Shown: piece after piece, positions 28,401 through 40,400 of the stretch
Layout: each line of letters begins with the position of its first letter
How positions within the stretch are numbered: the stretch's first letter is position 1
DNA from: Sweltsa coloradensis
Lineage: Eukaryota; Arthropoda; Insecta; Plecoptera; Chloroperlidae
Direction of reading: 5' to 3'
DNA length: 64,000 bases
NCBI GenBank assembly: GCA_024449915.1
Contig: JAMZAV010001269.1
Location: 372,001-436,000, forward strand
The notes under the pieces: model-generated
Database searches by the model: none
Seen by the model: only the letters and a program-made list of their open reading frames with translations
What the model was told of the DNA's origin: nothing
Position numbers and translations under genes: made by a program

Positions 28401-31400
28401 TGTGTATGATGTGAATTAAATTTTGTTAAATAGATTACTATGGATGAGAAATTTAGAAAGTTTGTCGCCGTTATCATATGATAGAAGTTCTTCATATGAT
28501 TGGGAGAGATCAAATTGCATGCGCAAGGCATCATATTTGGTACATTCTGCTAGCATATGATGCACGGTTAAAGGTACATCACATGTGTCACATATGGGAA
28601 TAACCTTTTCTCTGGTTAAGAGATATCCGTGAGTTAGACGTGTGTGGCCTATACGAATTCTAGACAATACCACCTCTTCTCTACGTGAGAGTCGAGACGT
28701 AGGTGGACGAATTTTATTAGTCAGTGAGGGCATCACACTACGCAATTTGTTATTTTGCAACACATCCCAAGATGCTTGTCGCAAATCCAACAATCTTTGC
28801 TTGAATCCACTCTTGACATCTGGAACGGGAACTAGATTGAAATCAACGTCGCGACGCTGGGAAGCTTCCTTAGCAGCCCGATCAGCGTGTTCATTTCCCT
28901 CTATGCCCACGTGTCCAGGTATACAGCAAAACTCTATTATACAACCTTTATAGAAAACAGTTTTTCTAAATAGAATTGGATGTCTTGTACCAAATAATTT
29001 AAAATACAAAAATGGTATAATTAATAGAATATTGACAAAATGGTTGCGCATAATGAGCGCATCCCACTTTTGATGTTGATATTTTAATATGCATGCGTCT
29101 TATATTCGCATACATTCAGTAACTGTCTCTTCCTTCACTTACCTCCTCTTCCAATGAGGCAGCCAGTGTCTTGTACTCTGTAGAGTTGTGGTCCTCCAAT
29201 AGTTTGCTAAACTCCAGGTTGTCTATGACCATCTCCCCCTCTACAACTCTCGGCACTGCAACAAAAAACACAAGATAGGGTTGTCATTCGTGTATTTCAA
29301 TTACTTCAATCTGAAACCCTAGTTTAGACTGTACAATTTTGCCTAGGTAATAAAACATAACAACGCCTCAATTTCAATTTCAATATTGTCATCGAATTCT
29401 TATCATTAAATCTTTATTGACAACTTGACAATACATGGTCCCACACAATGATATTGATATTTAACATTTATAGTAGGCTAATTTGGTTTATTTGGATTAA
29501 GGACGCGTCAACCATTAGATCACAATGCACCACTCTAACCTAGGAGGGTGTGGGGTGGAGGAGCCCATGCTGGTCAGAACCAGCCACGGGTAAGGGGAGG
29601 AAAGGGGGTTCTCACGTCGCGGTCTTCATTGTCATCGTCATCGTCGTCGAGGGGTCGTCAAGGGAAGGGGGCAAGGTCCCCGACGACGATTGCCAGAGCT
29701 CGCCTCTAGTTTCAGGGAGTAAAATACTACCCTTCATACTAGCTGATGTTTTGCGAGGTGGACTTTTTCTCTTGAATCGCCTTTTACGATTAGCAGAGCC
29801 ATGCTCTGGGCCAATTCTACCCCGGGCCCAGACGGGGGACAAACTTGCTGGATTTTGCGAGACGGTTTATTTGGATTAAGGACGCGTCAACCGTTAGGTC
29901 AAAATGCACCACTCTAGCCTAAGGGGGGGGGGGGGGGGGAGGGACCCATGCTGGTAAGAACCAGCCACGGGGAAGGGGAGGAAGGGGGGGTTTCTCACGT
30001 CGCGGTCGTCATCGTCTTTGTCATCGTTCGTTGTTTCATTGTCATCGTCGCCGGGGAGGTCGTCAAGGGAAGGGGACAAGGTTCCCCGACGACGATTGCC
30101 AGAGCTCGCCTCTAGGTACGGGGGAGTAATATACACTCCGCTTACTAGCTGATGTTTGCAAGGTGGACTTTTTCTCTTGAATCGCCTTTTACGATTAGCA
30201 GAGCCGTGCTCTGGGCCAATTCTACCCCGGGCCCAGACGTCAAGGGAAGGGGAGTAATTCCCTGACGACGACTGCCAGAGCTCGCCTCTTGTATCAGGGA
30301 GTAATATACTCCCCCTCTTACTAGCTAATGTTTGCGAGACAGACATTTTCTCTTGAATCGCCTTGTAGGATTAGCAGAGGCATGCTCTGGGCCAATTCTA
30401 CCCGGACCCAGACGGGGGAATCGAAGAGAGGGGCGAGGTGGTGTACAGCTTATGTGTGAAGATGTTAGGAATGAGGTCTGAGGAACAAACTACAAAAAAA
30501 TCTACAACCATCTTCTATGACATACAAACACATCGGAACAAAACATATTTTCTTAGCATGGAAATAAATGCGATTTTAGATATTTCATATAGGCCTACAT
30601 TTTTACATTATAGAAACGAAAAGGAAAATCCAAAGTTTGGTGGAGGTGCCGGGTCAATATTTAATTTTTGAATTTTTATTCAAATGTGTCATTTGCATTT
30701 TGTAAAATTGAATTCAAAGGTACTTCATACATTTGATTGGTTTATAGGCGCGTCAATCGTTAGATCATAATGCGCCACTGAAGCATATAGGGGATGTATG
30801 AAGGGATTACCCATGCTGGTCAGAACCAGCCCACGGGTAGTGCGAGGAAAGGGGGGGGGGGTCGTTATTGTCGATGGTGATAGTTCGTGTTGTAATCGTT
30901 GTCGTCGTCGGGGTCCTCGACGACGACTGTCCGAGGTCGCCTCTAGTTTTGGGGAGTAATATACTCTCCTATACTTACAATTGCTTATGATTGCGAGTTG
31001 AACTTTGCCTCAATTCTCGTCTTTTACGATCAGCAGAGCCATGCCGTAGGCCATGTTTAAGAGCCCGGCCTAACCGAGTGTCCTTAATTTTAGCAAACTT
31101 GTTGTTTTATTACGGTAGGTTAACTGGAAATTACTTTTTACTTGGATTAGGTAGAAATGCCGTGCTCAACTTTTGTTTGTTTGTTTATTTGGATTAAGGG
31201 ACGCGTCAACCGTTTTATTCGTCATAATGCACCACTCCTAGCCTAAGGGGGTTGGGGGGATGGAGGAGTGGGCACATGCCGGTCCAGAACCAGCCACGGT
31301 TAGGGGAAGGAATGGGGAGTTTGTCTCAGTCGCGGTTGTCCATAGTGTTTTGTCAACATACAGCAAGAAATGCGCTAATCAACACGAGCATGAGAAACTA

Positions 31401-34400
31401 ACGGCTTCTTAACCAAGTAGTCACACTATTGCCATGATAGTGTAGAGTTAAAAATTTAATTTGTTTTTGTTTTGTTTGATAATATATTGTTCTCAGTTAA
31501 GATGGTTGTGAGTGATAACTGCATGTATTTTTATTTTGTTTTATTGGTTAAAAAGGCAGCAGCAATCCGTCAGGTCATTTTTCGTAATGTGCCTACAGTT
31601 TTAGAGCATGTAGGGGCGAACAGATTAGTGCTGGACTGAAGAAAAACTTGTGTGGAAGGGGGATCATTTTGTATTCGATGGTGCCAGCTTACCTCTAGTT
31701 TCGGGTAGTAATGTACTCCCCTAGAAATTGCTGATTTTGATAGTATGGCACTTTGCGTCCGGTTTCTAGCCTGTTACATCATCAGGTGTACACTGAGTGT
31801 ACAGCTATAGTACCTAAGCGACGACGTTAGAAACTAGGGCGCCTTCAACCAGGTTAGGTCACATTGCGACGCTTTGATATGTGTAAGGTAATAAATGATT
31901 TTTACTTGGATTAAGGAACAGCGTCAAACGTTAGGTCATAATGGCACCACTCTAGCCTAAGGGGGGGGGGGAGGAAGGAGGGGGCCCATGGCTGTCAGAA
32001 CCAGCCACGGGTAAGGGTAGGAAGGGGGGTTTTCTCACGTCGCCGGTCGTTCATTGTCCTTTGTCATCGTTCGTTTGTTCATTGTCATCGTCCGCCGGGG
32101 GGGTCGTCAAAGGAAGGGACAAGGTCCCCGACGACGATTGCCAGAGCTCGGACCTCTAGATTCGGTGTGTGTAAGATCTCCGTTTTTACTAGCTGATGTT
32201 TGCGAGTAGGACTTTTTCTCTTGAATCGCCTTATTACGTATTAGCAGGCCATTCTCTGGGGCCAATTCTAACCCCGGGCCCAGACCGGGGATGAAAAAGT
32301 TGAAGGTGTGTTTGATAATTATATATTTTTATAAGTTAAGAAAAGAAAATAAAATGTTGGAATATAGTAATAAGCAAAAAAAAAAAGAAATTATTATTAT
32401 TGTTTTTTTATGTTTTATTTTTTGGATTAGGACGCGTCAAACAACCGTTTAAGAGCTCATAATGCCCACTCTAAAGCCTAGGGATATGGGGAGAGAGGTG
32501 CCCATGCTGGCAGAACCATCCACGGTAGGGGGGATGAAGGCCTTTCTCACGTCGCGGTCGTCATCGTCATAGTCATCGGGGGTTCATAGTCCATTGTCCT
32601 TTGTCTCGTTATCGGCAGATCGCTCAAGAGGAGTGTAAGTGTCCCCGACGACATTGCCAGAGCTAGCCTCTTGTTACGAGGAGTATATACTTCCTCTTAC
32701 TTCTGACATGGATTCGATTTTATAGATATTCATCTAAGCTTGCATTTTGTATTTAGAACCGCAAAGGAAATCCAAAGTTTATTGGAGGTTGCCGGGTCAT
32801 ATTTTATTTAAGAATTTTTTGAGTTTTTCCCGTTAAATGTTAAGCATTTGCATTTTGTAAAATTGAATTGAAAGGTACTAACATTAGTTTAATTGTTTTA
32901 AGGGCGCGTCTACGTTAGAATCATAATGCGCCACTGTAGCATATGTAGGGGATGTATGAAAGTATACCCATGCTGGTCGAACTAGCCACGGGTAGTGCGG
33001 GAAAGGGGAGAGGGGGTCGTCATTGGTCGTGTGATAGTTCGTGTTGTAATCCGTTGTCCGGCGTCGGGGGTCTCGACACGACTGTCCAAAAATGTCGCCT
33101 CTATTTTTGGGGGGGGGCGAGTAATATACTCTCCTATACTTTAAATTGCCTTATGATTTGCAGAGTTGGACTTTGCCTCTTATTCTTGCCTTTACGATCA
33201 TGCAGAGCCATGCCGTGGGAATTGTTAAGGGCCCTGGCTTGACCAAGTGTCCCTTAATTTAAAGCAAACTTGTTATTTTTATTACGGGTAGTGTAACTGA
33301 AATCTTTTTACTTGTTTAGGTAGAAATGCTGTGCTCACGTTTTTTTTGTGTATTTTGGATTAAGGACGTGTCACCCGTAGGTCAAATGCACACCTAGTCT
33401 AAGGAGATATGGGGAGGAGGGGCCCATGCCTGTACAGAAACCATCCACGGGAGAGGGGGATGAAAGGGGGTTTCTCACGGTCGCGGGTCTCATAGTGTTT
33501 GTCACCATACAGCAGAATGGCGCAAACACCCGGCGTGGAGAACTACGGCTTCTTAACCAAGTAGGTCACCTATTGCAATGATTTATTGTAAGAGTTAAAA
33601 TTTAATTTGTTTTTGTTTTGTTTGATTATATTGTTTTCAGTTAAAGATGGTTTGAGTGATAAATGCGTATTTTTATTTTGTTTTAGGGTTAAAAGGCACA
33701 GCACCTTGGGTCATTTTTCGAATGTACCCTGATTTTTTAGAGGATTGGGGGAGAACAGTTTAGTCTCGACTGAAGAAAACTGTGTGGTGAGGGGGGATTA
33801 TTTTTGTTTCGACGGCCAGGCTCGCCCTAGTTTGGTAGCAATATACTCCCCTAGAAAGTTCTGGATTTTGCTGGAGGACTTTGCTTCGTTTCTCCCTGTT
33901 ACGATCATCAAGTGTAACTGAGTGTACAGCTGATCACTTAAGACGACGACGTGAGAAACTAGGGCGTTAAACCGGTTTGTCACATTCGCCGCCTTTGAAT
34001 TGTAAGGAAATGAAATGAGTTAAGGTGGTTTTGAAAATTATTTTTTTTTTATTTCAAAATAAAAAAAAATGTTGGAAATATAGTAATAGCATTAAAATTT
34101 ATTATTATTGTTTTTTTACGTTTTTTTGGGATTAAAAACGCGTAAAAGTTAGGTCATAATGCCCACTCTAGCCTGGGGGATTGGGGAGGGGTCCCGCTGG
34201 TCAAACCACCAGGGGTAGGGGGGGGAAAGGGGGGGTTCTCACGTCGGGGTGTCTCGTCATAGTCATCGTTCATTGTCATTGTCACGCTGGGGGAGGTCGT
34301 CAAGGGAAGGGGAAGGTTTTCCCCGACACGATTGCCAGAGCTGCCCTTGTTACGAGGGAAAATATATTTTTCCTTTTACTTACTGTGTTTGCGGGGTGGA

Positions 34401-37400
34401 TTTTTTTCTCTTGAATCGCCTTGTACTATGACAAGCCTGGTCCCGGGCCAATTCACCCGGGCCCAAAACGGGGGCATCGAGGAGGGGCCAGGGGGTGCAC
34501 AGCTTCTATGTGAATTTTTTTGGGGTTTATTTTTTGAGGAACAGACTACAAAAAAGTCTACTACCATCTTCTACGACATACAAAAACACACTGAACAAAA
34601 AGTATTTTTTTAGCATGAAAAAGGATGCGATTTAGAATTTTCCCCAAGCCTACATTTTTTTTATTTTAAAACGAAAAAGGAAAAAACCCAAAATTGGTGG
34701 GGTGCCGGGTCATATTTTTTTAAGAAATTTTTAGTTTTTTGATCAAATGTTAACCATTTGCATTTCGTAAAATTTAAAGGGAAAGGTACTTCATAAGTTT
34801 AATTTGGGTTTCAGGCGCGTCAACCGGAATCATAATGCCCATTTAAACTTTAAGACGATTCGGGAGAAACGATTAGTGCTGGGCTGACGAAAAATGGGTG
34901 GGGGGGGGGGGGGGTATTTTGTATTCGATGGCCAGAGCTCGCCTCTAGTCTCGGGTAGTAATATACCCACTACCACCCCCTCGCCTGTTACGATCAGGAA
35001 AGAACATGAGTGTACACCGGGGGTACGAACCCCACGACGTGGAAACTAGGGCGCTTAAACCCGGTTGGGTATTTTGCGCCCCTTGACATTGAAAAGGAAG
35101 AAATGAGTCAAGGGGGGTTTTGAAAATTTTAATTTTTTTAATTAAAGAAAAAAAAATAAAAGGGTTAGAAATGCAAAAAAAATTTATTATTTTTTGTTTT
35201 TTTTTTTTGTTTTTTTGGTTTAAAGGACGGTAACGTTAGGTCTAAGCACCACTCTAATCAGGGGAGGGGGGGCCCCTTTCTAGTCGAACCCCCACGGGAA
35301 GGGGGGGAAAGGGGGGGTTTCACGTCGCGGTCTCATTGTCTTGTCACGTTCGTGGTGATTGGGCATGTCGTCGAGGGGCGTCAAAAAGAAGAAGGGAAGG
35401 TCCCCGACGACGATTTCAGAGCCCGCTCATTTTCGGGAAGTAATATACTCCCTCTTACTAGCTGATGTTTGCGAGGGGGACTTTTTTTTCTTGAATCGCC
35501 TTTTACTATGAGAGCCCTGTCTGGGCCAATTTTTCCCCGGGCCCAAGACGGAGCATCGAGGAGAGGGCCCGGGGGGGGCACAGCTTTACGTGAATTTTTT
35601 TTTTTTTTAGGGGTTTTTTTTTTTTGAGGAACGACTACAAAAAAGTCTACTACCATTTTAGACATACAAACTCTGAAAAAACAATTTTTTTTAGCATGAA
35701 AAGGGTGCGATTTTTGATTTTTCATCTAGGCAACATTTTTTTTTTTTAAGAAACCCCGGGGAAAATCCAAGTTTTGGGGGAGGTGCCGGGGGCAATATTT
35801 TTTTAAGAATTTTTTAGTTTTCGTTTTAAATGTTTTGCCATTTGCATTTTGTAAAATTGATTTTTTTTTTTTGTTTGTTTTTGTTTATTTGGGTTTAAGA
35901 CGCGTAACCCTTAGGCATAATGCACCACTCAAGCCAGGGGGGGGGGGGGAGGAGGGGCCCAGCGGTCAGAACCACCACGGGGAAGGGGGGGAAGGGGGGC
36001 CCGTTTCGGGTCATTGTCTCGTCGTCGAGGAGGTCGTAAAGGGGGGGGCAAGGTCCCCCACGACGATTTCCAGGCTCGCCTCTATTTTCCGGGAGTAAAA
36101 ACTTTTTTTTTTTTTTGGGTTTATTTAGATTAAGGACGCGTCAAACCCTTGGTCTAATGCACCACTCTAACCTAGGGGGGGGGGGGGAGAGGAAGAGGGG
36201 CCCATGCTGGTCAGAACACCCACGGGAAAGGGGAGGAAGGGGGTTTCTCACGTCGCGGTCGTCATTGTCTTATCTTTCATACTAGCTGATGTTGCGAGGT
36301 GGACTTTTTCTCTTGAATCGCCTTTTACGATTAGCAGAGCCATGCTCTGGGCCAATTCTACCCCAGGGCCAGTAAAGGCGCGTCAACCGTTAGATCATAA
36401 TGCGCCACTGAAGCATATAGGGGATGTATGAAGGGATTACCCATGCTGGTCAGAACCAGCCACGGATAGTGCGAGGAAAAGGGAGGGGGGTCGTCATTGT
36501 CGATGTGATGGTTCGTGTTGTAATCGACGACGTGAGAAACTAGGTTGAACCCGCCCTAGTTCTCACGTCGTCGATTACAACACGAACTATCACATCGACA
36601 ATGACGACCCCCCTCCCTTTCCTCGCACTATCCGTGGCTGGTTCGCCCCCCAGCCATGGGTAATCGTTGTTGTTGTCGTCGTCGTTGGGGAGGTCCTGCC
36701 TGAGTTCGCCTCTAGTTTATGGGAGTAATATACTCTCCTATACTTACCCTACTACTTCCTACACTTCTTGCTTATAATTGCGAGTTGAACTTTGCCTCAA
36801 TTCTCGTCTTTTACGATCAGCAGAGCCATGCCGTAGGCCATGTTAAGTCCCCGGCCAAACCCGAGTGTCCTTAATTTTAGCAAACTTGTTGTTTTATTAC
36901 GGTAGGTTAACTGGAAATTACTTTTTACTTGGATTAGGTAGAAATGCCGTGCTCAACTTTTGTTTGTTTGTTTATTTGGATTAAGGACGCGTCAACCGTT
37001 AGGTCATAATGCACCACTCTAACCTAGGGGATATGGGGAGGAAAGTCACATGCTGGTCAGAACCAGCCACGGTTAGGGGGAGGAAAGGGGGGTTTCTCAC
37101 GTCGCGGTCGTCATTGTCTTTGTCATCATTCAGCAAAAAATCGTTAACACGGCATGAGAAACTACGGCTTTAACCCAAGTAGGTCACACTATTGCCAATG
37201 ATATTGTAAGAGTTACAAATTTAATTTGTTTTGTTTTGTTTGATATTTTGTTTAAGTTTAGATGGTTGTGAGTGATAAATACAGTATTTTTATTTTGTTT
37301 TATTGGTTAAAAGGCACAGCAACCGTCAGGTCAAATTTTTCGCCCAAAAATATCCTTAAATTTTAGAGGATGTGGGGAGAAAAAGATTAGTGCTGGACTG

Positions 37401-40400
37401 AAGAAAACTTGGTGGGAAGGGGGATCAGTTTTGTATTCGATGGTCCCCGAGCTTTCCTCTAGTTTCGGGTAGTAATATACTCCCTAGAAACTTGTGGATT
37501 TTGCTAGATGGACTTTGCTTCGTTTTTTAGCTGTTACGATCATCAGAAGGTACACTGATTACACCTAGAAGTACTAAAGACGACGACGTGAGAAACTAAG
37601 GCGCTTCAAACCCGGGTTTGGTCACATTGCGCCGCCTTTGATTATTGTAAGGTAAATGAAATGAGTAATGGTGTGTTTGATAACTAGGAAAACGCCAAAG
37701 TCGTTGTTAACGAGTGAGGACCTATGTGTATAGTATCCGGTATCATTCCCCATATGGGCTAGATCGAGCCTTAGGGATATGGGGGAAAAGCTGATGTTCC
37801 GGGTACTCAACACATGGCTCACTCACTCGTTTAACAACGACTTGGCGTTTCCCCAGTTATTTAAATTGAACATTAAATGCGAATCAGTTCAAAACGTATT
37901 AGCGTGAAACATTACCAAATTTCCAAGATTAAAAAAAAAATCACCTAAGGTTTTATTACCCATTTAACACCCCCCAAAAATAATATGTGGGTGTAAAAAA
38001 TATAAAAAAGTTCGAGCTAATGAGTATCGTACCCCAACCCTCCGTTGCGGTAGTCTAAATGCTTACCAATAGGCCTGCAAGCTACGTATTTATCGTCCCA
38101 CTAGCTGCTACTAAACAAATGCTATAGGCCCAGATATTTTAAAAATCACATTTTAATTTATTGTAGGATTAAGAGGGTATGCTGAGGCTAAAACGGAGGC
38201 GAGTTTAAGCGCTCAGCTTTCTGGATTTTTTGGGTAAACGGTTTATTACACCATTATCAAATTTCACACCTACGTTTATAAAGAATAAATCTATGTTATC
38301 CATAACGCGTATTTCTAAATTAATTCATTGATTTTGAATTGAAATTTAGTGAAATCACCAAAATTTACTCAATTTTGGTCAACTTCGGGAATTGTTTCCA
38401 AGTGTACAGATTTTTTTAACTCAAATTTGCACAATGGAACCCAACGATTAAATAAATGGTGAACGCGCAGGTTAATTTGGTTCGGTCGTAAGATAAACGG
38501 TTTGGTGGGAATTTCCCAGAATTGTAATCCATGTTTTGGATTTCCCATTTTTCAACGTTTTGACTTATGTCTCGCAATGGATCTTTACGCTCATTTTGTG
38601 CAACCAATTACGGATATCAATATAAAAGCACTTTATTAACGTCCATTCAAAATTTGGTAATGATATTACCAACCGTTCAGCAGAAATCATCAACACCTGT
38701 TTGCGCGCATTTGAGTTGGGCCAAGCTCAGCGTACCCTCTTAAATTGCAATGAATCTAGCTGATTTTGTTAGCAGTTCTCAGTGAACTTGTACCGGATGT
38801 CTGTTTTAAAATTTCAGCCCAATCTGTTCAGCGGTTCGGCTGATTTTCGACGTACAGACAGACAGACAGAATCACAGAATGAGAGCCGTTCAAGTTGAAT
38901 GGAGACACTCGGCTCGCTCCGCCTCCCTCGTTAATTATATTTATTTTTTTAAGTTAAGAAAAGAAAATAAAATGTTGGAATATAGTAATAGCAAAAGAAT
39001 TATTATTTATTGTTTTTTTTATGTTTATTTGGATTAAGGACGCGTCAACCGCTGTTAGGTCTAATGCACCACTCTAGCCTAGGGGATTATGGAGAGGAGT
39101 TGCCCATGCTGGTCAGAACCAGGGCCATTCTCACGTCGCGGTCGTCATCGTCATAGTCATCGTTCATTGTCATTGTCATCGACATCGGGGAGGTCGTCTA
39201 GGGAAGGGGAAGGTGTCCCCGGCGACGATTGCCAGAGCTCGCCTCTTGTTACGAGGAGTAATATACTTCCCTCTTACTTACTGAAAATGGATGCGATTTT
39301 AGATATTTCATCTAAGCCTGCATTTTTGTATTATAGAACCGAAAAAGGAAAATCCAAAGTTTGGTGGAGGTGCCGGGTCAATATTTTATTTAAGAATTTT
39401 GAGTTTTTCGTTCAAATGTTAAGCCATTTGCATTTTGTAAAATTGAATTGAAAGGTACTACATTAGTTTAATTGGTTTAAGGGCGCGTCTACCGTTAGAT
39501 CATAATGCGCCACTGTAGCATATATAGGGGATGTATGAAGGGAATACCCATGCTGTTCATAGCCAGCCACGGGTAGTGCGAGGAAAAGGAGGGGGGTTGG
39601 TGGTCGTCATTGTCGATGTGATAGTTCGTGTTGTAATAGTTGTCATCGTCGGGGGTCCTCGACGACGACTGTCCAAGGTCGCCTCTAGTTTTGGGGAGTA
39701 ATATACTCTCCTATACTTACAATTGCTTATGATTGCGAGTTGGACTTTGCCTCTATTCTTGCCTTTTACGATCAGCAGAGCCATGCCGTGGGCATTGTTT
39801 AAGACCCTGGCCTGACCAAGTGTCCTTAATTTAAGCAAAATTGTAGTTTTATTACGGGTAGGTTAACTGGAAATTACTTTTTACTTGGTTTAGGTAGAAA
39901 TGCTGTGCTCAACTTTTTTTTTTTTATTTGGATTAAGGACGTGTCAACCGTTAGGTCTTAATGCATCACTCTAGTCTAGGAGATATGGGGAGGAGGAGCC
40001 ATGCTGGTCAGAACCAGCCACGGGAAGGGGAGGAAAGGGGGTTTCTCACGTCGCGGTCGTCATAGTGTTTGTCAACATACAGCAGAAATGCGCTAACAGC
40101 ACGGCATGAGAAACTACGGCTTCTTAACCAAGTAGGTCACACTATTGCCAATGATATTGTAAGAGTTAAAAATTTAATTTGTTTTTGTTTTGTTTGATAT
40201 ATTGTTTAAGTTTAGATGGTTGTGAGTGATAAATACAGTATTTTTATTTTGTTTTATTGGTTAAAAGGCACAGCAACCGTCAGGTCATTATTCGCCAATG
40301 TAGCCTAGAGTTTTAGAGGATGTGGGGAGAACAGATTAGTGCTGGACTGAAGAAAACTGGGTGGGAAGGGGGATTAGTTTTGTATTCGACGGCCAGAGCT

